Assembly: GCF_017583065.1 (NCBI RefSeq)
Contig: NZ_JAGEVL010000007.1
Coordinates: 62,001-126,000, forward strand
DNA length: 64,000 bases
Origin: Staphylococcus shinii
GTDB taxonomy: Bacteria > Bacillota > Bacilli > Staphylococcales > Staphylococcaceae
Reading direction: 5' to 3'
The position numbers and the translations under genes were made by a program. The notes below the pieces were generated by a model. It did not search any database and was not told the origin of the DNA. It worked only from the letters and a program-made list of their open reading frames with translations. Positions 53,346 through 63,330 of the stretch are shown here, piece after piece (the first letter of the stretch is position 1; every line of letters begins with the position of its first letter).

Positions 53346-54095
53346 CTAATTATTAATTTTATAATTATGATAAGTTCTTGCTATAAAATCAAATACGACA
53401 TAATAAGGTGTGAAGCTGTAGTATTCCGTATTATTAAAAAATTGAATAGGTGGGCTATTAACGTAAATATTAAAGACAGCATGTTTAGCAATATAGTTAT
53501 CATGCAAAGTTGTAATTGATACGTAAAGTAGTTCACGAGCTTTAATAAGTTGAATAGGCTCTATTAAATTTTTAGTTTCTCCTGATAATGATATAACAAA
53601 AAGTAAATCATTAGAGGACATTTGGTTTATAGCTAAACGCAATTCCGTTTCATCATTAATAACAATAGCTCTTTTAGAAATAGAGAGCATATGTCTTTGA
53701 GCTTCACGTGCTACATTTTGTTGCGCCATACCTGTACCAAAAATATAGATGAATGGAGCAGTTTCAATTAATTCATTAAGTGGTTGATAATCAAACATTT
53801 CAAGATGTTCAACAGTCCTTTGAACATCTTCAACTATTGTATCTGCGTTCGCGAATTGTGTAGATGATGTATTTGTATCCATTTTTAAGTAAAATTTAAA
53901 ATTACTATAACCTTCAAATCCCATTTTTTTAACTAACCTATGAATCGTAGAGATAGATGTATGTGTAAGTTTACTTAAATCATGAATTTTCATGTTCGAA
54001 ATTTGATCAATATTTTGTCTGATAATATTGATAATATGTAAATCATTTTCTGTTAGTTGTTCAAAATGTTTATTAATAAGATGATCTAATACCAT
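53346..54095 (-). CDS. RpiR/MurR-family regulator with SIS domain
   Basis: A 249-residue sugar-responsive regulator: N-terminal HTH_6 (IHDLSKLTHTSISTIHRLVKKMGFEGYSNFK, in parts) and a C-terminal SIS domain (IFGTGMAQQNVAREAQR; VISLSGETKNL) that binds phosphosugars. ATG at 54095 has AGGTGG eleven bases upstream; a GTG at 54110 lies in that site. It lies between the PTS gene (convergent) and the Gfo/Idh/MocA operon (divergent), so it most likely controls both, responding to the phosphorylated sugar. Confidence 0.88.
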   Translation of the reverse strand: MVLDHLINKHFEQLTENDLHIINIIRQNIDQISNMKIHDLSKLTHTSISTIHRLVKKMGFEGYSNFKFYLKMDTNTSSTQFANADTIVEDVQRTVEHLEMFDYQPLNELIETAPFIYIFGTGMAQQNVAREAQRHMLSISKRAIVINDETELRLAINQMSSNDLLFVISLSGETKNLIEPIQLIKARELLYVSITTLHDNYIAKHAVFNIYVNSPPIQFFNNTEYYSFTPYYVVFDFIARTYHNYKINN

Positions 54096-54213
54096 ATAAA
54101 AAGATTCCACCTATTCATTGGAAAAATTTCCGAATTTTGAAAATATATTCTAATGTTAATATATAAATTCTAAATACGTCAAACTTATTGGTGTTTTTAA
54201 TTTTTTATTCTAC

Positions 54214-54285
54214 TATAATTTTAAAGGAGTTAAAGTAAGAAAGAAGACTTAAATATTTTTTTGTATTTTATTGTAAGCGTTTTCT
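54214..54285 (+). promoter_or_regulatory. Operon promoter and cre site
   Basis: TATAAT at 54214-54219 is a good -10, with a weak -35 (TTGGTG at 54188). TGTAAGCGTTTTCT (54272-54285) matches the cre consensus at 13 of 14 positions and lies downstream of the predicted start, so CcpA repression is expected. Confidence 0.65.
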
Positions 54286-54318
54286 TTTGGAGCGTTCAAA
54301 AATTAAGGAGATGAGATA

Positions 54319-55401
54319 ATGACAGTTAAAGTTGGTGTTATTGGTTGTGGAGGTATAGCAAATGGTAAACATTTACCAAGTTTAGCGAAAATTTCAGAGG
54401 TATCAATGGTTGCCTTTTGTGATATAGATAAAACAAAAGCTGAATCAGCAGCAAGGCGTTATGGTGATAAAAATGCAACAGTGTATGAAGATTACATTGA
54501 ATTATTAAAAGATAATTCGATTGAAGTTATTCATGTTTGTACACCGAATAATACGCATCAAGAGATTACTGTAGCAGCATTGAATGCAAGTAAGCATGTG
54601 ATGTGTGAAAAACCAATGGCTAAAACTTCTGAAGAAGCACAATTAATGATTGATGCTGCAGTGCATAATAATAAAAAGTTAACTATTGGTTATCAAAATA
54701 GATTTCGTGCTGATAGTCAATATCTACGAAAAGTAACACAACGTGGAGATTTAGGAGAGATATATTTTAGTAAGGCTCATGCTATTCGAAGACGTGCAGT
54801 ACCAACATGGGGGGTTTTTCTAGACGAAGAGAAACAAGGAGGTGGCCCGTTAATTGATATAGGAACTCATGCATTAGATCTTACATTATGGATGATGGAT
54901 AATTATGAGCCTGAATCCGTGATGGGCTCTACATTTCAAAAATTGGGGAAACAAGCGGATGCAGCTAATGCTTGGGGTTCTTGGGATCCAAATAAATTCA
55001 CGGTAGAAGACTCTGCATTTGGATTTATCAAGATGAAGAATGGGGCCACCATTATACTAGAATCAAGCTGGGCGCTTAATTCTTTAGACGTTGATGAAGC
55101 CAAATGTTCCTTGTCAGGTACTGATGGTGGCGCTGACATGAAAAATGGCTTACGTATACACGGTGAAGACTTAAAAACACTGTATACTTCTGAAATTGAA
55201 TTAGAAAATGCTGGCGTTGATTTTTATGAAGGTGAAAAGATAGATGAAGCAGAAGAAGAAGCGAGATTTTGGATAAATAGTATTACTCAGGATATAGAAC
55301 CTGTCGTTAAACCAAAAGAAGCATTTGTTGTAACTCAGATATTAGAAGCTATATACGAATCAGCTAAAACAGGGCAAGCTGTTTATTTAAATGATAAATA
55401 A
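54319..55401 (+). CDS. Gfo/Idh/MocA-family oxidoreductase (first copy)
   Basis: A 360-residue sugar dehydrogenase. Rossmann motif GVIGCGGIANGKHLP (residues 6-20), the catalytic lysine in CEKPMAK (about 95), and the conserved GGGPLIDIGTHALDLTLW (about 175) with Asp and His of the active site. Members oxidise sugars at C1, C3 or other carbons with NAD(P). AAGGAG ribosome site. First gene of a four-gene operon (19, 20, 20-base gaps) under cre control; paralogous to the third gene. Confidence 0.87.
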   Translation: MTVKVGVIGCGGIANGKHLPSLAKISEVSMVAFCDIDKTKAESAARRYGDKNATVYEDYIELLKDNSIEVIHVCTPNNTHQEITVAALNASKHVMCEKPMAKTSEEAQLMIDAAVHNNKKLTIGYQNRFRADSQYLRKVTQRGDLGEIYFSKAHAIRRRAVPTWGVFLDEEKQGGGPLIDIGTHALDLTLWMMDNYEPESVMGSTFQKLGKQADAANAWGSWDPNKFTVEDSAFGFIKMKNGATIILESSWALNSLDVDEAKCSLSGTDGGADMKNGLRIHGEDLKTLYTSEIELENAGVDFYEGEKIDEAEEEARFWINSITQDIEPVVKPKEAFVVTQILEAIYESAKTGQAVYLNDK

Positions 55402-55419
55402 AGCTTATGGAGGTATTTT

Positions 55420-56136
55420 ATGAATATTACAATATGGAATGAATTTAGACATGAACAAGAAAGTGAAGATGTACAGGCTGTTTATCCAAACGGTATACAT
55501 CATGTAATAGCATCATTTTTAACAGATGATCATATTGTGACTACAGCAACGTTAGACGAACCTCAGCACGGTTTAACAGATGATGTGTTAGCACAAACAG
55601 ATGTACTTATTTGGTGGGGGCATAAAGTACATGAAGAAGTTGATGAAGAAGTCGTAGAAAAAGTAAAACAGAAAGTATTAGAAGGTATGGGATTAGTCGT
55701 CTTACATTCAGGACATTTTTCAAAAATTTTCAAGAGTTTAATGGGCACATCGTGTGACCTTAAATGGCGAGAGGCAGATGAAAAAGAACGGCTTTGGGTT
55801 GTTGATCCCACGCATCCTATCGCTGAAGGAATTGACTCATATTTTGAACTTGAAAAAGAAGAAATGTACGGAGAACATTTCGATATCCCATCACCAGACG
55901 AAACAGTTTTCATCAGTTGGTTTGAAGGTGGAGAAGTCTTTAGAAGTGGAGCAACTTTTAAAAGAGGCAACGGGAAAATATTTTATTTTAGACCGGGCCA
56001 TGAAACCTATCCTACCTATTACAATGTAAATGTGCAAAAGGTTATTAAGAATGCTGTGAAGTGGGCATTTCACAGTAATACGCCAAGACATCAATATGGA
56101 AACGCACAACCATTAGAACAAATATCAAAAAAATAA
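55420..56136 (+). CDS. ThuA-like domain protein
   Basis: A 238-residue ThuA-family protein with the glutamine amidotransferase-like fold. [30 protein letters not shown] and [29 protein letters not shown] (in parts) match the family. ThuA of Sinorhizobium, with ThuB (a Gfo/Idh/MocA dehydrogenase), takes part in trehalose/sucrose breakdown through 3-keto sugars. Here it sits between two Gfo/Idh/MocA genes, the same partnership. Catalytic role of ThuA is not settled. Confidence 0.87.
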   Translation: MNITIWNEFRHEQESEDVQAVYPNGIHHVIASFLTDDHIVTTATLDEPQHGLTDDVLAQTDVLIWWGHKVHEEVDEEVVEKVKQKVLEGMGLVVLHSGHFSKIFKSLMGTSCDLKWREADEKERLWVVDPTHPIAEGIDSYFELEKEEMYGEHFDIPSPDETVFISWFEGGEVFRSGATFKRGNGKIFYFRPGHETYPTYYNVNVQKVIKNAVKWAFHSNTPRHQYGNAQPLEQISKK

Positions 56137-56155
56137 TATTGGGAGTTTTCTACTT

Positions 56156-57202
56156 ATGGATAAATTAAAAGTGGGTATTATTGGATGCGGTGGCATTGCA
56201 TGTAACAGACACATTCCAGCTTTTCAAAATTTAAATCATTTAGTGGATGTTGTGGCAGTTCAAGATGTTGATTTAGCATTGGCAAAAAATGTTGCAAATG
56301 ATTTTCATATTAAAAATATTCATGAATCATATTATACGATGTTTGAACAAGTTGATGCAGTAGCTATTTGTACACCAAATAAATTTCATGCGGAGATAAG
56401 TATTGCTGCTTTAGAAGCAGGAGTTAATGTATTTTGCGAAAAACCAATGGCCATGAATTTAACTGAATGTGAGGCTATGGTAGATGCCGCAAAACAAGCT
56501 GGTAAATTGTTGGCAATAGGATATCATTATCGCTTCACAGATGCAGCGATTACGGCAAAAAAAGCTATTGGTAGTGGTATAGTAGGTGATCCTTTAGTTA
56601 CCCGTGTACAAGCATTACGTAGACGTAAAGTCCCTGGATGGGGTGTGTTTACAAATAAAACGTTGCAGGGTGGCGGTAGTCTAATAGATTATGGTTGTCA
56701 TATGCTCGATTTGTCACTTTGGTTACTAAACGACATTGAACCTAAAGAGGTGTTAGGTAAAACTTATAATCGTCTTAGCAAATTACCAAATCAATTGAAT
56801 GATTGGGGTCCATTTGATCATGAAAAGTTTGATGTAGATGATCACGTGACAAGCTATATATCTTTTAATGATCATTCAACACTTCAATTTGAGTGTTCAT
56901 GGTCAGCAAATATAAAAGAAGACACAAAACACTTAAGTATTTCTGGCGTTGATGGCGGTCTGAATTTATATCCATTTGAAATATATCGACCTAAATTAGG
57001 GACTTATTTTACTGAACAAGCATATGCAGAACATGATGAAGGTATAGCGGCACAACGACAAGCTCAGAACTTTGTAAATAGTTGTCTTGGTAATGAAACA
57101 CTTATCGTACAACCAGAACAAGCATTGAAAATAAATAAGATCATAGATGCAATTTATCGAAGTAGTGAAATTGGTCAAAGTATTAAATTGAACGAGTTAT
57201 AA
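56156..57202 (+). CDS. Gfo/Idh/MocA-family oxidoreductase (second copy)
   Basis: A 348-residue paralogue of the first gene: GIIGCGGIACNRHIP (8-22), CEKPMAMNL (about 92), RRRKVPGWGVFTNKTLQGGG then LIDYGCHMLDLSLW. The shared RRR-x-VP-x-WGVF segment just before the active-site loop is found in both copies, so the pair arose by duplication or comes from one sub-family. Two dehydrogenases suggest a two-step or oxidise-then-reduce scheme in which NADH formed in one step is used in the other. Confidence 0.87.
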   Translation: MDKLKVGIIGCGGIACNRHIPAFQNLNHLVDVVAVQDVDLALAKNVANDFHIKNIHESYYTMFEQVDAVAICTPNKFHAEISIAALEAGVNVFCEKPMAMNLTECEAMVDAAKQAGKLLAIGYHYRFTDAAITAKKAIGSGIVGDPLVTRVQALRRRKVPGWGVFTNKTLQGGGSLIDYGCHMLDLSLWLLNDIEPKEVLGKTYNRLSKLPNQLNDWGPFDHEKFDVDDHVTSYISFNDHSTLQFECSWSANIKEDTKHLSISGVDGGLNLYPFEIYRPKLGTYFTEQAYAEHDEGIAAQRQAQNFVNSCLGNETLIVQPEQALKINKIIDAIYRSSEIGQSIKLNEL

Positions 57203-57221
57203 TGTTAAAGGAGGATTATTT

Positions 57222-58190
57222 ATGAAAATTGGTGTGTTTTCTGTATTATTCCAAGATAAACAATTTGAAGAAATGTTAGATTATGTAGCAAATGCTGGAG
57301 TCAAAATGGTGGAAATAGGAACAGGAGGTAACCCTGGTAATCAATTCTGTCCGATGGATAACTTACTAGAAGACGAACTTCAACGTAATGCTTTCATTGA
57401 AGCGATTCATCAACGTGGATTGGAAATTAGTGCTTTTAGCTGTCATAACAATCCCATTTCACCTAATGAAAAAGAAGCCCAACAAGCACATGATACCTTG
57501 TTTAAAACAATTAAATTAGCCTCACTTTTAAATGTACCCGTAGTTAACACTTTTTCCGGTGTTGCAGGATCAGATGAAACAGCTAAATATCCGAATTGGC
57601 CAGTAACCCCATGGCCGACAGCCTATACTAAAATATTAGAGTGGCAATGGGAAGAAAAACTTATACCTTATTGGCGAAAAGTGGCAGAATATGCTAAATC
57701 AAATGATGTGAAAATTGGTATAGAATTACATGCTGGTTTTTTAGTACATACACCTTATACAATGTTGAAATTAAGAACAGCTACTAATGAATATATTGGC
57801 GCTAATTTAGACCCTAGTCATTTGTGGTGGCAAGGTATTGAGCCAATTGCAGCAATTAAAATATTAGGGAAAGCAAATGCTATTCACCATTTTCATGCAA
57901 AAGATACATACATTGATCAAGAAAATGTAAATATGTATGGTCTGACAGACATGCAACCTTATGGCAATGTACAGACTCGAGCTTGGACATTTAGGACAGT
58001 AGGATACGGTCATAATACTCACGCGTGGGGGGATATGATTAGTGCACTAAGGATAAATGGTTACGATTATGTTGTAAGTATAGAACATGAAGACCCTATA
58101 ATGTCTATTGAAGAAGGATTTAATAAGGCAGTTAATAATTTGAAGTCAATTAATATTGAGAATCCTGCACCAGATTTATGGTGGACGTAG
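57222..58190 (+). CDS. Sugar phosphate isomerase/epimerase family TIM-barrel protein
   Basis: A 322-residue xylose isomerase-like TIM barrel (AP endonuclease 2 superfamily). Metal ligands expected of the fold are visible: GIELHAGFLVHT, NLDPSHLWW, HHFHAKDT and SIEHEDP supply Glu, Asp/His, His and Glu. Such proteins isomerise keto sugars or, in glycoside catabolism, help break the bond of a 3-keto glycoside. AGGAGG ribosome site. Last gene of the operon; terminator-like palindrome at 58323. Confidence 0.85.
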   Translation: MKIGVFSVLFQDKQFEEMLDYVANAGVKMVEIGTGGNPGNQFCPMDNLLEDELQRNAFIEAIHQRGLEISAFSCHNNPISPNEKEAQQAHDTLFKTIKLASLLNVPVVNTFSGVAGSDETAKYPNWPVTPWPTAYTKILEWQWEEKLIPYWRKVAEYAKSNDVKIGIELHAGFLVHTPYTMLKLRTATNEYIGANLDPSHLWWQGIEPIAAIKILGKANAIHHFHAKDTYIDQENVNMYGLTDMQPYGNVQTRAWTFRTVGYGHNTHAWGDMISALRINGYDYVVSIEHEDPIMSIEEGFNKAVNNLKSINIENPAPDLWWT

Positions 58191-58322
58191 GCCAAAAATA
58201 TTTAATATTAAATGGAGAAGACCTTCGACGCTATTTCGGAGTATTGATTTACTATATAACTATAATTATAGTTATAAGAAATCTTAGTAAGTATTAATAA
58301 TATATTTATTAAATTGGGGGGG

Positions 58323-58348
58323 AGGAAGCAAATTTAAATTTGCTTCCT
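58323..58348 (+). terminator. Palindromic hairpin, probable operon terminator
   Basis: AGGAAGCAAATTT (58323-58335) is followed directly by its complement (58336-58348). The T run behind it is broken (TATTTGG). The remaining part of 58191-58570 is AT-rich without a gene. Confidence 0.6.
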
Positions 58349-58570
58349 TATTTGGCTTCCATTTCATTATTTAACTTAAATAAAACAAAAAAGTTACTAA
58401 ATTAAGAACTTGAAATTTTTATTAAAAAGGGTAAAATAATTAGAGTTGTAGATGGAAAGAGACATAAAATAGAATGTAGCTTGAGATATATGTAATCTTA
58501 AATAAAAGTAATGATATTATAGATTATATGAAATATGGGAAAGTCAATGATAAGGAAGGTGAGGGTAAAG

Positions 58571-58912
58571 TTGCAAAATAAATTTTTGATTTGTGATGAT
58601 TGCCAAGCTGTAAATTGCAAAACTTTAGAAAAAAAGTTGACTAAATTAGACCCTGACGCTGAAATCGAAATCGGCTGTCAGTCATATTGTGGCCCAGGCC
58701 GACGTAAAACGTTTGCTTTTGTTAATAATCGTCCATTATCGGCACTCTCAGAAGATGAGCTCATGGAAAAAGTGGTAAAACAGTTACAAAAACCAAGAGA
58801 TCCTGAAGAAGAAGAACGTTTGAGAAAACGAAATGAAGAACGTAAACGTCGTAAAGAAGAGCAAGATAGAAAACTTAAAGAGAAATTAGCGAAACGTAAA
58901 AGTACGCAATAA
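58571..58912 (+). CDS. DUF1450 family protein
   Basis: A 113-residue protein: N-terminal metal-binding-like domain with cysteines in [10 protein letters not shown] and [21 protein letters not shown] (residues about 8-50), typical of DUF1450/YuzB-type proteins, then a strongly charged helix (Glu/Arg/Lys heptads, 65-113) likely a coiled coil. AAGGTGAGGG before the TTG at 58571; the in-frame ATG at 58535 has no ribosome site. The long charged C-terminal extension is more than the plain domain. Function unknown. Confidence 0.8.
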   Translation: MQNKFLICDDCQAVNCKTLEKKLTKLDPDAEIEIGCQSYCGPGRRKTFAFVNNRPLSALSEDELMEKVVKQLQKPRDPEEEERLRKRNEERKRRKEEQDRKLKEKLAKRKSTQ

Positions 58913-58982
58913 ATTACATGAGTTTATAAAGTAATTACATAAAACGGATTTAACATATTAGAAAATAATGAAAAAAGGATTC

Positions 58983-59026
58983 CCCTAAAAGTTAGAATTA
59001 AGATTCTGGCTTTTAGGGTGTTTTTT
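58983..59026 (+). terminator. DUF1450 gene terminator
   Basis: CCCTAAAAG (58983-58991) pairs with CTTTTAGGG (59010-59018), with an inner AGAAT/ATTCT stem, then TGTTTTTT. The stretch 59027-59321 behind it is AT-rich with no gene or clear promoter. Confidence 0.85.
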
Positions 59027-59321
59027 ATAGATGTATCTAAAAATAGTTTAGAATATAATTATTATTTGAGACGTTTAAGTATTAATTACATATCTAATTA
59101 AGTTGTTTAATAAGCAAATTTATTTAGTTTCCCAACGAAACCGTGCTAAATTTAAAATATATAAAATTCTCATATTTCTCATTATTAAAATTGTTGAAAA
59201 TGGGTAAAAGAACAATGTGAATCAATATACTCATTATTTGAAATAGTAACTAATTACAAATCTAAGTAACAGAAATAATGATAAAGTGGATTTTAAATTT
59301 TTACGAAGGAGTCGGATGATA

Positions 59322-60257
59322 TTGACTAAAAAAGTACAAATTGGAAAATCAGATGTTAAAGTGAATCCAATAGCATTTGGTGCTAATGCTGTAGGTGGTC
59401 ACAATTTATATAACGATTTGGATGAGGAACAAGGTATGGAAACAGTACGTACTGCAATTAGAAATGGCATAACTTTAATTGATACAGCATTTATCTATGG
59501 GCCAAAGCGTTCTGAAGAATTGATAGGAGAAACTATAAAAGAATTCACTCGCGAAGAATATGCCATTGCTACTAAGGGCGCGCATTATTTTGATGATGAA
59601 GAGAATGTGAAAATGTCGAATGACCCTGCATTTTTAAAGGAGCAAGTTGAACAAAGTTTAAAACGTCTGCAACTAGATTATATAGATGTTTATTATATAC
59701 ATTTCCCAGATGATAACACGCCAAAAAATGAAGCGGTCGCTGCTTTAAAAGAACTTAAAGACGAAGGTAAAATTAAAGCGATAGGCGTGTCTAATTTTAA
59801 CTTAGATCAACTCAAAGAGGCTAATAAAGATGGCTATGTAGATGTTGTGCAAATGGAATATAACTTATTAAACCGCGAAAATGAGCATATTTTTGATTAC
59901 ACAAGTAAAAATAATATTACCTTTATTCCATACTTCCCATTAGTTTCTGGTTTATTAGCTGGAAAATATAATGAAAACACAACTTTTGATGATTTACGTG
60001 CAAAAAACCCTGAGTTTCAAGGCGAAAGATATAAAGAGAACTTAGCCAAAGTGGATCAATTACGTGGTATTGCTGATAATCATAGAGTCGATGTAGCACA
60101 TATTGTATTGGCGTTCTATTTAACTAGACCATCATTAGATGTTGTTATACCTGGTGCAAAACGTCCAAATCAAGTAGTTGATAATTTAACAACGTTAGAT
60201 GTGAAATTAACTGAAGATGAAATCAATAAAATAGAAGAATTATTTCCTGTAAAATAA
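59322..60257 (+). CDS. Aldo/keto reductase
   Basis: A 311-residue NADPH-dependent aldo/keto reductase. The catalytic tetrad is present: Asp and Tyr in [15 protein letters not shown] (about 49-57), Lys in AIATKGAHY, His in [16 protein letters not shown] and the C-terminal [11 protein letters not shown] bind NADPH. AAGGAG at 59307-59312 favours TTG 59322 over ATG 59316. Single gene with its own terminator. General aldehyde or ketone reduction; substrate unknown. Confidence 0.88.
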   Translation: MTKKVQIGKSDVKVNPIAFGANAVGGHNLYNDLDEEQGMETVRTAIRNGITLIDTAFIYGPKRSEELIGETIKEFTREEYAIATKGAHYFDDEENVKMSNDPAFLKEQVEQSLKRLQLDYIDVYYIHFPDDNTPKNEAVAALKELKDEGKIKAIGVSNFNLDQLKEANKDGYVDVVQMEYNLLNRENEHIFDYTSKNNITFIPYFPLVSGLLAGKYNENTTFDDLRAKNPEFQGERYKENLAKVDQLRGIADNHRVDVAHIVLAFYLTRPSLDVVIPGAKRPNQVVDNLTTLDVKLTEDEINKIEELFPVK

Positions 60258-60260
60258 TAA

Positions 60261-60301
60261 ATATAATAAGACAAGCTAGAATTTAGTTTGTCTTATTATA
60301 T
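60261..60301. terminator. Aldo/keto reductase terminator
   Basis: ATATAATAAGACAA (60261-60274) pairs with TTGTCTTATTATAT (60288-60301) in a perfect 14-bp stem with an inner CTA/TAG pair. Confidence 0.8.
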
Positions 60302-60521
60302 TTATATTTATAACTTTATTTCTAAAAATATGCATTTATAATATAGATAAAAGTTCTGATTTTGAGCAAATAATTTAATTTTTCAATCTATTTTCATTAA
60401 ACTGTTTATAAACTAGACTTTTTAGTGTAGGATTATTAATTAAGTTTAGAAAATTTATGGAATTGTATATTTATGATTTTTACATGATGTATTTTTAAAT
60501 TAGTAGTAGAAGGAGATTATT

Positions 60522-61064
60522 ATGATTACAGTGTTATTTGGGGGCAGTCGACCAGATGGAAATACTGCGCATTTAACTAAGATGGCCATAGATGGGTATG
60601 ACTATGAATGGATAGACTTAACAGAACATCAATTAAATCCTGTGAGAGATGTAAGACACGATAATACCACTATAGAATCATACGAAGATGATTACAAAAC
60701 CATTATAGATAAAGTGTTAGTAAGTGATACGGTTATTATTGCTTCACCAATATATTGGTATAGCTTATCAGCATCAATGAAAGCGTTCATTGATCATTGG
60801 TCTGAAACGTTGATGGATCCAAGATATAAAGACTTTAAAGCAAAAATGGCAGAAAAAGATTTTAGATTGATTATTGTGGGCGGCGATTGCCCTAAAGTCA
60901 AAGCTAAACCTTGTATTACACAAGTCAAATATAGTTTGGAATTTTTAGGCGCAAGCTTATCGGGCTATATTATAGGCACGGCAGAAAGACCTGGGGACAT
61001 AGAAAAAGATGTATACGCATTAACACGTGCCCAAGAGTGGCAACAAACATTACAACATAAGTAA
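60522..61064 (+). CDS. NAD(P)H-dependent oxidoreductase, flavodoxin-like fold
   Basis: A 180-residue FMN reductase-type protein. FGGSRPDGNTAHL (residues 6-18) is the FMN phosphate loop; SPIYWYSLSASMKAFIDHW (about 76-94) contacts the flavin. The absence of a heme or Fe-S motif fits a soluble NADPH:FMN or quinone reductase. AGGAG ribosome site. The gene stands alone and ends with a GAGACA-type terminator. Also present near here in S. aureus. Confidence 0.87.
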   Translation: MITVLFGGSRPDGNTAHLTKMAIDGYDYEWIDLTEHQLNPVRDVRHDNTTIESYEDDYKTIIDKVLVSDTVIIASPIYWYSLSASMKAFIDHWSETLMDPRYKDFKAKMAEKDFRLIIVGGDCPKVKAKPCITQVKYSLEFLGASLSGYIIGTAERPGDIEKDVYALTRAQEWQQTLQHK

Positions 61065-61082
61065 ATATATAACAAATAGTTT

Positions 61083-61117
61083 AAGCCCGAGACATAATTA
61101 CGTGTCTCGGACTTTTT
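61083..61117 (+). terminator. Terminator of the GAGACA family
   Basis: CCGAGACA (61087-61094) pairs with TGTCTCGG (61103-61110), followed by ACTTTTT. Core resembles the ilvE terminator. Confidence 0.85.
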
Positions 61118-61255
61118 AATCACATAAGCAATAGATGACTGAAATGAAAACGCGTTATAATCAGCTATTTGTATCAAACGAGATAAAGTATTTTGAATAC
61201 AAATATTATGTTATAATGTAGCTATTATTACCTATCTAAATAGGGGGAGAGCGAC

Positions 61256-61735
61256 ATGCAAGAAATTAGAAGAGCAACACCCGAAGATGTTGTGGGCATC
61301 AGAGATGTAGCAACGAAAGCTTGGTATAACACTTATTTGAATATTTACGCAGCTAAAACGGTCAACGAGCTATTGGCTGCTTCATATAATGGTCAACACT
61401 TACTTAAACGATTAGAAGATCAATTATTCCTAGTTGTAGAAGAAGACAATGAGATTATTGGTTTTGCGACGTTCATATATGGTACGGAATTATTTTTATC
61501 TGCACATTATGTGAGGCCATCGTGGCAACACCATGGTTATGGTTCGAAATTGTTAACTGAAGGGTTGAATTATTTTGAAGGAAAATATGATGAAATCTTT
61601 TTAGAAGTCGATAATAAAAATGATGAAGCAGTGTCATTTTATGAGCAAAAAGATTTTGAAAAACTCCGTTCTTACACACATGTAATGTATGGAGAGGCAA
61701 TGGATTTAGCTTTAATGCGTAAAACATTAAAGTAA
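61256..61735 (+). CDS. GNAT-family N-acetyltransferase
   Basis: A 159-residue GNAT acetyltransferase. YVRPSWQHHGYGSKLL (about 83-98) holds the acetyl-CoA pyrophosphate loop with the Q-x-x-G-x-G/A pattern, and VDNKNDEAVSFYEQKDF (about 119) is the typical second half. Substrate unknown. GGGGGAG ribosome site; 34 bases before the HD gene, probably one transcript. Confidence 0.87.
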   Translation: MQEIRRATPEDVVGIRDVATKAWYNTYLNIYAAKTVNELLAASYNGQHLLKRLEDQLFLVVEEDNEIIGFATFIYGTELFLSAHYVRPSWQHHGYGSKLLTEGLNYFEGKYDEIFLEVDNKNDEAVSFYEQKDFEKLRSYTHVMYGEAMDLALMRKTLK

Positions 61736-61769
61736 CCTGCGCAGTATAGATATGAATAGGAGAATGACA

Positions 61770-63068
61770 TTGACCTTTACAACTTATGCTACACAAAAAT
61801 TACCAGAAGAAAAAGTGTTTAAAGACCCCATTCATAGGTACATTCATGTCAGAGATCAAGTAGTTTGGGATTTGATTAAAACAAAAGAGTTCCAACGTTT
61901 GAGAAGAATTAAGCAATTAGGAACATTATATCTCTCATTCCACACAGCTGAACATAGTAGATTTGGTCACTCACTTGGTGTATATGAAATAGTGCGTAGA
62001 ATAATCGATGATTCATTTAATGGACGTGAGGCTTGGGATAATAACGATAGACCTTTAGCCTTATGTGCAGCTTTATTACACGATTTAGGACATGGGCCTT
62101 TTTCACATAGTTTTGAAAAAATATTTAATACAGATCATGAAGCTTTTACACAAGCGATAATCACTGGACCAACTGAAGTTAACGAAGTTTTAAAGCGTGT
62201 GTCAGAAGACTTTCCACAACAAGTAGCGGATGTAATTAACAAAACACATGATAATAAATTAGTAATCTCAATGATATCTTCTCAGATTGATGCAGATAGA
62301 ATGGATTATTTACAACGTGATGCTTATTTTACAGGCGTATCTTATGGCCAATTTGACATGGAGCGTATATTAAGACTGATGAGACCTTCTAAAGATGAGG
62401 TGCTTATTAAAGAGAGTGGTATGCACGCAGTTGAAAACTTTATCATGAGCCGTTATCAAATGTATTGGCAAATATACTTTCATCCGGTAAGTAGAGGTGG
62501 CGAAGTATTACTAAATAACTGTTTAAAACGAGCGAAACAATTGTATAACGAAGGTTACACATTCAAAATGTATCCGACTGATTTCATACCTTTCTTTGAA
62601 GAATCTATGACAATCGAACAATACGTTGATTTAGATGAAGCTGTTGTATTATATTACTTAAAAGCTTGGGTTAAAGAAGATGATCCGATCTTGAGTGACT
62701 TATCTCGCCGTTTCATTAATCGTGATTTATTTAAATATATGCCATTTGATGGTTCTATTATAACGATTACAGAATTAACGGATTTATTTATTCAAGCAGG
62801 CATTGATCCAAACTATTATTTCGTAAGTGAATCTTTCTCAGATTTACCATATGATTATGACAGACCGGGGTCTGATAGAAAACCGATACATCTTCTAAAA
62901 AGAAATGGTAAAACTCGTGAAATAAGCAGCCAATCGTTGGTTATTCACAGTATTACTGGTATTAATAGAGAAGATTACAAATTATATTATCCTAAGGAAT
63001 TGATTTCTCAAATAGAAGATGACGAAATAAAGAATGCTATCAATAGCATTTTAGATGAGTTGAATTAA
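61770..63068 (+). CDS. HD-domain phosphohydrolase (YwfO family)
   Basis: A 432-residue HD-domain protein similar to Bacillus YwfO. Metal motif His...HD: HSRFGHSLGVYE (about 58) and LCAALLHDLGHGPFSHSFE (about 99-117), then SSQIDADRMDYL with the last Asp. Related proteins are dGTPases/dNTP triphosphohydrolases. AGGAG suits TTG 61770 best; ATG 61764 is one base from it. Conserved in staphylococci near the mevalonate cluster. Confidence 0.87.
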   Translation: MTFTTYATQKLPEEKVFKDPIHRYIHVRDQVVWDLIKTKEFQRLRRIKQLGTLYLSFHTAEHSRFGHSLGVYEIVRRIIDDSFNGREAWDNNDRPLALCAALLHDLGHGPFSHSFEKIFNTDHEAFTQAIITGPTEVNEVLKRVSEDFPQQVADVINKTHDNKLVISMISSQIDADRMDYLQRDAYFTGVSYGQFDMERILRLMRPSKDEVLIKESGMHAVENFIMSRYQMYWQIYFHPVSRGGEVLLNNCLKRAKQLYNEGYTFKMYPTDFIPFFEESMTIEQYVDLDEAVVLYYLKAWVKEDDPILSDLSRRFINRDLFKYMPFDGSIITITELTDLFIQAGIDPNYYFVSESFSDLPYDYDRPGSDRKPIHLLKRNGKTREISSQSLVIHSITGINREDYKLYYPKELISQIEDDEIKNAINSILDELN

Positions 63069-63330
63069 TTTGAAGTAGGGTTGTAGAATATGAGTTAAGG
63101 CGTGAATTAAATAATCAAATGTGGGTTTAAGAGCTAACGATTTAGTAATTTACTAGACATCGGTGTCTGTAATCAGACTTTATACATGTAGTTAGATTAA
63201 AGATGATTTACATTTGTATTTATACTTAACACAATAAAACATCATTGTTAAACTCAATATTTAATAAACAATAAATGATTAAACTCAAGAGCTATTACAA
63301 ATTAAATGTAAATGTGGGAGGTGTACGATA

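Noticed and set aside
55563..55970. 135-residue minus-strand ORF, antisense to the ThuA gene
   Set aside because: Ser/Pro/Cys-rich composition typical of reverse-frame shadows; the plus-strand protein matches a known family.
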